Assembly (NCBI GenBank): GCA_041178545.1
Contig: JBEGVB010000021.1
Location: forward strand, 1-10,677
Direction of reading: 5' to 3'
Length of the DNA: 10,677 nt
From: JBEATZ01 sp041178545
GTDB lineage: Bacteria; Planctomycetota; UBA1135; UBA2386
In this document: positions 1 to 6,950 of the stretch, in pieces
How the letters are laid out: each line of letters opens with the position of its first letter
Position numbering within the stretch: the stretch's first letter is position 1
Position numbers and translations under genes: made by a program
The notes under the pieces: model-generated
Database searches by the model: none
The model's input: only the letters and a program-made list of their open reading frames with translations
Told to the model about the DNA's origin: nothing

Positions 1-31
1 GGCCAAGCTCCGCGGGGGCACCCCGGAAACA

Positions 32-60
32 CGAACGGCAGCCACGAGGGCTGCCGTTCG
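32..60 (-). terminator. Stem-loop, probable terminator of the toroid-protein gene
   Basis: A perfect inverted repeat has arms at 32-43 and 49-60 (CGAACGGCAGCC against GGCTGCCGTTCG), giving a 12-bp stem and a 5-nt loop. It starts 39 nt past the stop codon at 100. On the minus strand the stem is followed by TGTTTCC, a poor U-tract, so this is not a textbook intrinsic terminator. Its position and stem strength still favour transcription termination or 3'-end protection of the minus-strand transcript. The sequence from 1 to 31 is too short to show what lies beyond. Confidence 0.7.
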
Positions 61-99
61 GTGGTTCGCCCCGGTTGCCCGAGGGTCAGCGGTCGTGGC

Positions 100-1632
100 T
101 CACTTGCCGCGCACGAGCTTCGTGTAGCGGTAGTAGGCCTCGAGCGTGAGCACCAGGGTGGCGGTCGAGTAGACGCGGCCGCCGTCCTCACCCCAGGCGC
201 AGAGCGGGTCCCACGAGCCCTTGAAGTTGCCGTCCGTGCGCTGCGGCTTGACCACGGCTTCGGTCAGCTTCTTGGACCACTCCTGCCAGTGGCGGCCACC
301 CATCTGGAACAGCGCGTAGGTGGCGTAGTACCAGTAGTAGTGGTCGATGGTGCCGGCCTTGGGGTCCCAGATCGGGGGCTTGCTGAGGATCAGGTCTGCA
401 GCGGCGCCCATGACCGGGGTCTCCTTCGGGTCCTGGCCCATGAAGAAGCGGCAGAAGAGGCCCACCGCGGTCATCGCCTCGCCCTTCTCGACGGGGAAGC
501 GCGTGCCGTGGTCGCCCGGGTGGCGCGAGCTCGGCTCACCGATCTTGCTGTAGCCGGCGCGGCCGGTGCTGTCCGTGACCTGGTCGAACCAGGTGGCGCA
601 CAGCTTGAGGGCTGCGTCGTTGACCTGCAGGCCGAAGTACTTGCCCGACTCGTACGCCATGACGCCCCAGCCGGTGACCGAGGTGTCGTTGTCGTTGTCG
701 CGCGGCTGGTAGCGCCAGACCGCGTACGGGTTGCGGTGCGACTCGAGGTAGTTGAGGCCCAGCTGGGCGTTCTTCTTGAGCGTGCTGTACTGCGACAGGC
801 CGTAGGCCTCGATCATCGCGTAGGCGGCGATCGCGTGGCTGTAGATGAAGTCGTGGCTGGCGTTGGTGCCGTACAGGCCCGTGTCCGGGTTCTGCTGTTC
901 GCGCAGCCACATCACGCCGCGCTTGATGTTCTCCTTGTAGGCACCCTGGCGCATGGTGCTGCCGTCGCCGAGGAAGGCCAGCAGGGCAAGGCCGGTGACA
1001 CCCACGTCGTGGACACCGTTGCCGGGGCCGTCGCAGGGCTCACCTTCCTTGTCGTGCTTCATGAAGCCGTCGGTGTCCCACTTGCCGTCCTCGTCCTGGT
1101 GGTTCTTGAGCCACTCAAGACCGAGTTCGATCGCGCGGGCCGTCGCCTTGCCGCCGGCACCACCGCCACGACCACCGCCACGGCCGCCGTACTTGCCACC
1201 GGCGCCACCGCCGAGGCCCACGGCCGCGTTCCACTGGTTGGAGTCGAACGCCGACTGCTTGGTGTCCTGGACGTCGGTCGGGTCGAAGTTGGTGTTCTCG
1301 ACGTTCTCCTGGACCTCGGCGTCCTGCAGGATCGGCTCCTCCTTGACCTCCTCCTTCTCCGGCGGCGGGGGCGGGGGCGGCGGCGGCTCCTCCACCTGCT
1401 GCTGCTCCGGCATCTTCACCTCGACCTTGACCTCGCTCTCCTTCTTCGTCTCGTTGGGGATGAGCACGTAGAGCAGGGCGAAGAGGACTGCGTGGAGGAC
1501 GGCCGAGAGGACCAGCCAGGGCGCGTGGCGGAGCTGCTCCGCCATCAGGTCCTGGAAGTTCGGCTCCTGTTCCTGCCAGATGGGAACGGCTTTCGATTCG
1601 ACGTGGATCTTGGTCGGGTCGACGTTTGCCAT
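100..1632 (-). CDS. TonB-like membrane-anchored alpha/alpha-toroid (squalene cyclase/prenyltransferase-fold) protein
   Basis: The 510-residue product has a short cytoplasmic N-terminus (1-37), one membrane helix (about 38-58), an acidic and proline-rich stretch with nine consecutive prolines (83-91), a glycine-rich linker (about 139-161), and a C-terminal domain (about 162-510) built of helical repeats of the squalene cyclase/prenyltransferase type. Repeat landmarks are YSHAIAAYAMIEAYG (264-278), DTSVTGW (316-322), YYWYYAT (432-438) and GGRVYSTA (484-491). The membrane helix carries S43-x3-H47, the spacing found in TonB and TolA. The sequence around 312-317 (DNDNDT) only loosely recalls the DxDD acid motif of true cyclases, so I do not infer terpene cyclisation; a periplasmic binding or scaffolding role is as likely. 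The ATG at 1632 is preferred over the in-frame ATG at 1776, because the 48 extra residues are Arg/Pro-rich without domain character and 1776 falls in the predicted -35 box. The domain architecture is clear; the function is not known. Confidence 0.86.
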   Translation of the reverse strand: MANVDPTKIHVESKAVPIWQEQEPNFQDLMAEQLRHAPWLVLSAVLHAVLFALLYVLIPNETKKESEVKVEVKMPEQQQVEEPPPPPPPPPEKEEVKEEPILQDAEVQENVENTNFDPTDVQDTKQSAFDSNQWNAAVGLGGGAGGKYGGRGGGRGGGAGGKATARAIELGLEWLKNHQDEDGKWDTDGFMKHDKEGEPCDGPGNGVHDVGVTGLALLAFLGDGSTMRQGAYKENIKRGVMWLREQQNPDTGLYGTNASHDFIYSHAIAAYAMIEAYGLSQYSTLKKNAQLGLNYLESHRNPYAVWRYQPRDNDNDTSVTGWGVMAYESGKYFGLQVNDAALKLCATWFDQVTDSTGRAGYSKIGEPSSRHPGDHGTRFPVEKGEAMTAVGLFCRFFMGQDPKETPVMGAAADLILSKPPIWDPKAGTIDHYYWYYATYALFQMGGRHWQEWSKKLTEAVVKPQRTDGNFKGSWDPLCAWGEDGGRVYSTATLVLTLEAYYRYTKLVRGK

Positions 1633-1747
1633 GGGACGGCTTGGGGTGCGGTACCTGCCGATCGTCCCGCGGCGTGCGGGAACCGGGTCGGCATGGGGAG
1701 AGGCAACGGCGCTTCGGGGTCTGGGGTTCAGCGCCGCAGGGCGCGAA

Positions 1748-1776
1748 AGTAGAGCAGGGGTCCCACCCCTCGGCAA
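1748..1776 (-). promoter_or_regulatory. Candidate sigma-70-like promoter with palindromic spacer for the toroid-protein gene
   Basis: Read on the minus strand, TTGCCG (1771-1776, 4/6 to TTGACA) is followed by a 17-bp spacer and TCTACT (1748-1753, 4/6 to TATAAT). The spacer contains a perfect hyphenated palindrome, AGGGGT-GGG-ACCCCT (1756-1770), which could be an operator. Transcription would begin near 1740, leaving a leader of roughly 110 nt before the ATG at 1632. Such matches also occur by chance, so this is a prediction. Confidence 0.4.
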
Positions 1777-1811
1777 GCGCGGTCTGGGGGTGCCCGGGTG
1801 ACGCGGGAGGC

Positions 1812-1831
1812 GCGGCAGCGGGGCCTGCCGC
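1812..1831 (-). terminator. Stem-loop immediately after the SurA-like gene
   Basis: The arms GCGGCAG (1812-1818) and CTGCCGC (1825-1831) form a perfect 7-bp stem with a 6-nt loop, directly abutting the stop codon at 1832-1834. No U-tract follows on the minus strand. It may end or attenuate the rnc-mfd-SurA-like transcript, or protect its 3' end. The promoter-like element just downstream suggests a transcript boundary here. Confidence 0.4.
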
Positions 1832-2869
1832 TCAGCGGCCGGCGTCCGCGTACCAGGTGTGGGTGCGCATGCGGCTGCGGGCCACTGCCTGGCGCCGCAT
1901 CCCGGACAGCACGAGGGCCTCCAGCCGGGTCCGCAGCTGGGCCTGGACCTCCGGGTCCTCGAACTGGCTGTTGCGGCCGGGCACCACCTCCAGCACCTTG
2001 GCGACGAACAGGGTGCTGCCGCGGGCGGCGGGCTCGGAGACCGCGCCGGTGGGGGACTTCAGCCCGAACTCGGCCAGGAAGGCCGGGACCTTGTCCTTGG
2101 TCTCCTGGGACAGGCCCACCACGTCCTTCTGGGCGCTGGCGTGGTCGGCGAAGCGCGCGGCGAGCTCGGCCGAGGTCAGCGACTCCTTGCGCCAGAGCGC
2201 AGCAGCCTCGGCGGCCCGGGCGCGGTTGGCGTCGTCGAGGCCCACGAAGGCCACCACTCCCAGGGTCACCCGGGGTCCGTAGACGAAGGCCTGCACGTTC
2301 TCCCGGTAGAGCTCCAGCATCATCCTGGGGGTGATGAAGAGGTTCTGCTGGTTGGAGATCCGGCTGTAGACCGCCATCTGCTCGGTGAGCTCGGACATGC
2401 GCTCCAGGCGCTGGTCGCGCTCGAACGAGGCCCAGGTGAGGTTGCGGCGGGCGAACTCCTCGCTCAGCTTCTGGTAGCTGCCGAACTGGCGCACCTGCTC
2501 GCGTTCTGCCTCGGCCAGGTCGTGCTGGAAGATCGCCTCCACCTGGCTGGGCGGGATCACGCCCAGCGTCTTGGCCGCCTGGGCCATGGCGTGCTGGTCG
2601 ATGAGGCGCTCGAGGGCCGTGCCGAGGATGACCGTGCGCTCCTCGTTGGTGAGGGGGCGGCCCAGTTCCTGCTGGCGGCTGCGGAGCTCACCTGCCGCGG
2701 TCTCGACCACGCGGCTCTGCAGGATCGCCGCATCGCCCACGGTGGCGACGACGCGGTCCACCAGCACGATGTCCGGGCGCGGCGGCCTTGCTTCCTGCGC
2801 GTGCAGTGCGGGGCCGTGCGCGAGTGCGAGTGCGGTCAGCGCCGCGAGTTGGAACCGCCCTGGTGCCAT
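1832..2869 (-). CDS. SurA-like periplasmic chaperone with degenerate parvulin domain
   Basis: The 345-residue product begins with a Sec-type signal peptide (hydrophobic 7-22, likely cleavage after ALHA at 24). A SurA N-terminal chaperone domain follows, starting near 33 with IVLVDRVVATVGDAAIL, which matches the family's 'D-R-I-V-A-V-V-N-D' opening; long helices extend to about 195. Residues 201-295 have the length and layout of a parvulin PPIase domain (A-R-F-A-D-H-A-S-A at 238-246, then G-A-V-S-E-P at 275-280). However, the usual parvulin RHIL-type start and G-Y-H-I-I end are replaced by VTLGVVAF and STLFVAKV. SurA escorts outer-membrane proteins through the periplasm, mainly through its N-terminal core, so a chaperone role without isomerase activity is the best inference. 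The ATG at 2869 lies inside the mfd end (34-nt overlap) and gives a clean signal peptide. The product could instead be a lineage-specific SurA_N protein with another client. Confidence 0.85.
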   Translation of the reverse strand: MAPGRFQLAALTALALAHGPALHAQEARPPRPDIVLVDRVVATVGDAAILQSRVVETAAGELRSRQQELGRPLTNEERTVILGTALERLIDQHAMAQAAKTLGVIPPSQVEAIFQHDLAEAEREQVRQFGSYQKLSEEFARRNLTWASFERDQRLERMSELTEQMAVYSRISNQQNLFITPRMMLELYRENVQAFVYGPRVTLGVVAFVGLDDANRARAAEAAALWRKESLTSAELAARFADHASAQKDVVGLSQETKDKVPAFLAEFGLKSPTGAVSEPAARGSTLFVAKVLEVVPGRNSQFEDPEVQAQLRTRLEALVLSGMRRQAVARSRMRTHTWYADAGR

Positions 2870-5800
2870 GCGGCGGGCATTGTGCGGGGCGCGATGCGGC
2901 CGGACAAGGCGTCGAGCAGCATCCGCAACACTTCCTCGCCCGTGCGCTGCCTGCCCTTGCGCAGCGGCGGGAGGATGAGGTGGGTCTTGCCTGCCTCGAC
3001 CGGCCGCACGTCCGTGAAGGCGTCGAGCCAAGCGCCGCCGAGCGGGTGGCCGGCGGGGTGCCGCACCACGATGCGGTCCTGCTCGACCCACTGCACGCCG
3101 AGCACCCCGAGTCGCTGGAGCTCGTTGCGCAGGCGGAAGACGAGCAGCAGGTTGCGCACCGGCGCAGGCAGCTTGCCATGCCGGTCGGCGATGTCCTGTT
3201 CCAGTTGCTGGAAGCGCAGCTCGTCGGTGGCCTGGTCCATCTCGCGCAGCAGCTCGAGGCGCTGGCGCTGGTCGGAGAGGAAGTCCTCCGGCAGGTACGC
3301 CTTGAGCTTGAGGTCGACGTCCACGTCGGCAACGTGGGGTGTGTGGGGCTGCTTCGTCGACGAGGCCTCGACCGCCTGCCGCAGGAGCTGGCAGTACATC
3401 TCGTAGCCGATGGCGGCGATGTGACCCGACTGCTCCGGACCCAGCAGGTTGCCCGCGCCGCGGATCTCCAGGTCCTTCATGGCGATCGCAAAGCCCGCGC
3501 CGAGGTGCGAGAGCTCCTCCAGCGCCTTGAGGCGCTTCCTTCCGTCCATGCCGGGGGGGCTGTCGTGGTCCATCATCAGGTAGCAGAACGCCTTGGCGTC
3601 GCTGCGGCCGACGCGTCCGCGCAGCTGGTGCAGCTCGGCCATGCCGAACATGTCGGCGCGGTCGACCAGGATGGTGTTGGCGCGCGGCAGGTCGATCCCG
3701 TTCTCGACGATGGTCGTGCACACGAGCACGTCGAACTCGCCGCGCACGAACCCGCGCACGGTGCGTTCGACCTCGCGCTCGCCCATCTGCCCGTGGCCGA
3801 TCGCGACGCGGGCCTGCGGTGCCAGCTTGCGGATGCGGGTGGCGAGCGGCTCCAGCTCGCGGATGTGGTTGTGGAGCACGAACACCTGCCCGCCGCGGCC
3901 GAGCTCGCGCTGCAGTGCCTCGAGGAGCACGCTGTCGTCGCGGAAGACGACGCGCGTCTCCACGTCCTGCCGCCCAGGCGGCGGTGTGTCGAGTGTGGAG
4001 ATGGCGCGGATGCCGAGCAGCGAGCCGTGCAGGGTGCGCGGGATCGGGGTGGCGCTGAGGGTGAGCACGTCGACGGACGTGCGGTACTGCTTGATGCGCT
4101 CCTTCTGCCGCACGCCGAAGCGCTGTTCCTCGTCGATCACGAGCAGGCCGAGGTCGCGGTAGGTCACCTGCTCGGACAGCAGCTGGTGGGTGCCCACCAG
4201 GATGTCGACCTTGCCGGCAGCGAGGTCGGCGAGCACGGCCTTGCGCTCGCCGAGCGGGCGGTAGCGCGAGAGCATCTCGACGCGGAGTCCGAACGGCTCG
4301 CAGCGGCGGGCGAACGTGCGCGCGTGCTGCTCCGCGAGCAGGGTCGTCGGCACCAGCACTGCGACCTGCCTGCCCGCCGCCGCGACGCGGAATGCCGTGC
4401 GGAGTGCGACCTCGGTCTTGCCGAAGCCCACGTCGCCGCACAGCAGCCGGTCCATGGGGGCGTCTGCCTCCAGGTCCCTGCGGATCTCGGCCCATGCGCG
4501 CTCCTGGTCGACCGTGTCGCGGAACGGGAACGAGTCGAGGAACTGCTGCTCGCCCGAGTCGGCGGGGAACGGCGGGCGCTTCACGCGCGCGCGTGCGGCC
4601 TGCACCTCGAGCAGTTCGGCCGCGAGGTCGAACAGCGCCTCCTGCACCTGTTCCTTGCGCCGCTGGAAGCCCTTGCCGCCCAGTTTGTCGATGAGGGCGC
4701 TGCCGCCCGCGCCGATGTACTTCTGGACCAGGTGGATCTTGCTCGCCGGCACGAGCAGCAACACGTCGTCCTGGAACCGGAGCCGCAGGTGGTCTTCCGC
4801 GGCCTCGCCGCGCTCCACCAACTCGGTGCCCTCGAATCGTGCGATGCCGTGCACCGCGTGCACCACCAGGTCGCCCGGCCCGAGTTCGAAGAAGCTCTGG
4901 ATGGCGCGGCTGGGCACGACCGGTCGCGACCGGACCTGTGCCGACTGCTGCACCCCGGCGAACTCGACGTTGGACACCACCGTGGTGTGCAGCTCGGGGA
5001 TGCGGAACCCGCGCGAGATGGCACCGGTGCGCAGTGCCACCTGCTCGGCGGCCAGGTCGAGCTGCTTGTGGGCCAGCACCTCGGCCAGCCGCTCGCGTTC
5101 CTCGTCGCTGCGGCACATCAACAGCACGCGACCGCGTGCGCCGCGGATGGCGCGCAGCCTGCCGGCAGGGTCGGCTTCGCCGCTGCCAGCTGCGCTGCCG
5201 GCAGAGAGGATCTTGTAGTCCAGGTCCTGGGAGGGCAGCGACGAGACGTCCAGCTGTGGGCGGGGCCGCAGGTGCTCGGCGAGGGCGGCCAGCTCGTCCT
5301 GCAGCGTCGAGTCGAATGCGGAGAGGAACGCGGTCCGTTCCTCGATCCGCAGCGGCTCGTGGCGGCACACCAGCAACCTGCCGGCGAGGTGCTTGCGCAC
5401 CGGGCCGAGTTCCTGTTCGCGCGCGCTGCCCAGGCCCAAGTCAACCTGCTGCAGCACGCTCACGGTGCGCTGGCTCGCCGGGTCGAAGGTGCGGATCGAC
5501 TCCAGCGTCTCGTCGAGGAACTCCAGCCGGGTCGCGCAGGCCTCTGCGACGGGCCAAACGTCGACCACGTCACCGCGTGCGCTGAACTCGCCAGGCACCA
5601 GCACGAGGGGAACGCTGCGCAGGCCGGCTGCCTGCACCTGTGCCAGCAACTGGGTGCGCAGGCCCGCCTGCCCGGTGCGCAGCTCGATGCGTCCGCGGCG
5701 CAGGCCCGAGGGAGTTGGCGCCGGCTGCAGCAATGCCTCGACCGAGGCCACGAGCGGCAGCTTCTGGTCCGCGAGGGCCGCGAGCGCGCGCGCCCGCTCG

Positions 5801-6099
5801 CCGCTCGTGACCGGGTCGGGCAAGCCGTCCGCGTCCTTCTCCTGCCGCGGCAGCACGAGCGACTTCGTGCCCAGCGCCAGCAGGTCGTGGTGCAGCTGCA
5901 GGCTCTCCACCTCGTCGGCCGTCACCACCAGCACGCTGCCGCGCCAGCGCGCCGCCAGCACGGCGAGCAACAGTGCTGCACTGGCACCCCACAGCCCGCC
6001 CGCGCGGCGTTGCATGCCGTCCTCGAGGTGCTCGAGCACGCGTGCGGTGACCGGCAACTTCTCGAACCCGGCGAGGAGCAGCTGGACCGGGTCGCTCAT
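2836..6099 (-). CDS. mfd: Transcription-repair coupling factor Mfd
   Basis: Mfd is a cytoplasmic DNA translocase that pushes stalled RNA polymerase off lesions and recruits UvrA. The 1087-residue product is near the usual length (about 1,100-1,170). In order: a UvrB-like N-terminal module (about 1-230, with the GDVVDVWP segment near 170), a connecting domain, the RNA-polymerase-interacting domain (GDLVVHAVHGIARF from 409, then LVQKYIG), Walker A GDVGFGKT (555-562), DEEQ helicase motif II (656-659), the SATPIPRT motif, helicase motif VI QLRGRVGR (825-832), the EIRGAGNLLGPEQSGH translocation segment, and a C-terminal TRCF domain (about 923-1030). All ATPase motifs look intact. The ATG at 6099 overlaps the rnc stop as ATGA, which indicates translational coupling. 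A GAGG sits only 2 nt before the ATG, too close for a normal ribosome-binding site. The 3' end overlaps the SurA-like gene by 34 nt. Confidence 0.98.
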   Translation of the reverse strand: MSDPVQLLLAGFEKLPVTARVLEHLEDGMQRRAGGLWGASAALLLAVLAARWRGSVLVVTADEVESLQLHHDLLALGTKSLVLPRQEKDADGLPDPVTSGERARALAALADQKLPLVASVEALLQPAPTPSGLRRGRIELRTGQAGLRTQLLAQVQAAGLRSVPLVLVPGEFSARGDVVDVWPVAEACATRLEFLDETLESIRTFDPASQRTVSVLQQVDLGLGSAREQELGPVRKHLAGRLLVCRHEPLRIEERTAFLSAFDSTLQDELAALAEHLRPRPQLDVSSLPSQDLDYKILSAGSAAGSGEADPAGRLRAIRGARGRVLLMCRSDEERERLAEVLAHKQLDLAAEQVALRTGAISRGFRIPELHTTVVSNVEFAGVQQSAQVRSRPVVPSRAIQSFFELGPGDLVVHAVHGIARFEGTELVERGEAAEDHLRLRFQDDVLLLVPASKIHLVQKYIGAGGSALIDKLGGKGFQRRKEQVQEALFDLAAELLEVQAARARVKRPPFPADSGEQQFLDSFPFRDTVDQERAWAEIRRDLEADAPMDRLLCGDVGFGKTEVALRTAFRVAAAGRQVAVLVPTTLLAEQHARTFARRCEPFGLRVEMLSRYRPLGERKAVLADLAAGKVDILVGTHQLLSEQVTYRDLGLLVIDEEQRFGVRQKERIKQYRTSVDVLTLSATPIPRTLHGSLLGIRAISTLDTPPPGRQDVETRVVFRDDSVLLEALQRELGRGGQVFVLHNHIRELEPLATRIRKLAPQARVAIGHGQMGEREVERTVRGFVRGEFDVLVCTTIVENGIDLPRANTILVDRADMFGMAELHQLRGRVGRSDAKAFCYLMMDHDSPPGMDGRKRLKALEELSHLGAGFAIAMKDLEIRGAGNLLGPEQSGHIAAIGYEMYCQLLRQAVEASSTKQPHTPHVADVDVDLKLKAYLPEDFLSDQRQRLELLREMDQATDELRFQQLEQDIADRHGKLPAPVRNLLLVFRLRNELQRLGVLGVQWVEQDRIVVRHPAGHPLGGAWLDAFTDVRPVEAGKTHLILPPLRKGRQRTGEEVLRMLLDALSGRIAPRTMPAAWHQGGSNSRR

Positions 6100-6821
6100 G
6101 CCCTCGGTCCCGCTGCCACCTGGGCCAGCAGGGCTTCCGCGGCGATCTTCTCGGCAGCGCGCTTGGTGCGTGCCCTGCCCTCGGCACTGGCGCCGGTGGT
6201 GAGCCGCACCACGACGCGGAACTCCTGGTCGTGCTGCAGGCCGATCGTCTCCAGCAAGTCGTACCGTGGCTGGCCGATCTTCTGGCGTTGGCAGTGGTGG
6301 AGGAGCCGGGTCTTCGCGTCGATGACCGGCTCGGCCGCCACCTGGCCCTCGGGGAGCTTGGTCAGGATGAACCGCTTCACGAAGCTGCGTGCGGCGCGCA
6401 CGCCGCCGTCGAGGAGGATGGCACCCAGCACCGCCTCCACGAGGTCTGCGAGGATGCGTTCGGAGGCTCGCTCCATGTCGCGCAGGCCCTTGCCGGTCTC
6501 GAGGTGGGAGGCCAGTTCGAGCTGGCGGGCAACGGCAGCCAGCGGTTTGCGGCTCACGAGCGTGGCGCGCGTCTCGGTGAGCTGGCCCTCCGGGATCTCC
6601 GGCGTCTGCTGGAACAGGGCCTCGGCCACCGCGAAGTTGAGGAAGGCGTCGCCGAGGAACTCCAGCCGCTCGTAGTTGAGCTTGCCCTCGTTGCCGGTCG
6701 AGGCATGGCAGAGCGCCCGGTCCAGCAAGCCGATGTCCTTGAAGCCATGGCGCAGTCTGCCTGCCAGCTCCTCGAGTTGGCGGCGGCGCGCGTCTCGGAT
6801 CCGATCGGGGCGGGAGGGCAT
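6096..6821 (-). CDS. rnc: Ribonuclease III
   Basis: RNase III cleaves double-stranded RNA in rRNA precursors and in structured or antisense-paired mRNAs. The 241-residue product has an N-terminal nuclease domain with the signature ERLEFLGD (51-58; E54 and D58 match catalytic E41 and D45 of E. coli) and ADLVEAVLGA (125-134; D126 and E129 match D114 and E117). A double-stranded RNA-binding domain covers about 168-236 (DAKTRLLHH at its start, KRAAEKIAAEALL at its end). All catalytic acids are present, so it should be active. The ATG at 6821 gives the typical family length; an in-frame ATG at 6866 would add 15 residues without family character. No clear Shine-Dalgarno sequence precedes either start. 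The stop codon overlaps the mfd start (ATGA), so rnc is the first gene of the rnc-mfd-SurA-like operon. Confidence 0.97.
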   Translation of the reverse strand: MPSRPDRIRDARRRQLEELAGRLRHGFKDIGLLDRALCHASTGNEGKLNYERLEFLGDAFLNFAVAEALFQQTPEIPEGQLTETRATLVSRKPLAAVARQLELASHLETGKGLRDMERASERILADLVEAVLGAILLDGGVRAARSFVKRFILTKLPEGQVAAEPVIDAKTRLLHHCQRQKIGQPRYDLLETIGLQHDQEFRVVVRLTTGASAEGRARTKRAAEKIAAEALLAQVAAGPRA

Positions 6822-6927
6822 GGTCTGCGGTGGGGGGGCAAACCTTAGTGGCTCCGCCCGTCGCACGGAACCCTGTGGCCGGGAAGTGACGCGCCGGGGG
6901 GCCGGGCGGCTGCCCAGCTCCGGGACA

Positions 6928-6950
6928 GCCAGACGGTCAGACCGTCTGGC
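6928..6950 (-). terminator. Stem-loop overlapping the typA stop codon
   Basis: The arms GCCAGACGGT (6928-6937) and ACCGTCTGGC (6941-6950) make a perfect 10-bp stem with a 3-nt loop. The TGA of typA (6937-6939) falls at the loop, so the last codons of the gene are part of the hairpin. The minus-strand sequence beyond it is TGTCCCGG, with no U-tract. It could be a weak terminator between typA and rnc or an mRNA-stabilising element. Confidence 0.5.

Noticed and set aside
1340..1395. GGC/GGG-rich run resembling a G-quadruplex or simple repeat
   Set aside because: It is explained as the complement of codons for the nine-proline tract in the toroid protein.
100..1632. Annotation of the toroid protein as a true squalene-hopene cyclase
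   Set aside because: The conserved DxDD acid motif and the QW-repeat pattern of real cyclases are not clearly present, the domain is shorter, and it is anchored with a TonB-like N-terminus on the periplasmic side.
61..1752. Plus-strand frame of 563 codons opposite the toroid-protein gene
   Set aside because: It is low-complexity Val/Leu/Arg/Asp-rich sequence, the reverse of a protein with clear motifs, and it crosses the terminator-like hairpin region.
2870..5368. Upstream in-frame extension of the SurA-like gene inside mfd
   Set aside because: It is an Arg/Pro/Ala-rich shadow of mfd; the real protein begins with a clear signal peptide at 2869.
2788..6675. Plus-strand open frame of 1,295 codons opposite mfd and rnc
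   Set aside because: It lies antisense to genes with unmistakable motifs and has a composition rich in Ala, Val, Leu, Gln, His and Arg, expected of a high-GC shadow frame; no domain is visible.
6822..6936. Possible separate promoter for rnc
   Set aside because: A CACTAA -10-like hexamer can be found, but no acceptable -35 lies at 15-19 bp; I could not support a promoter call.
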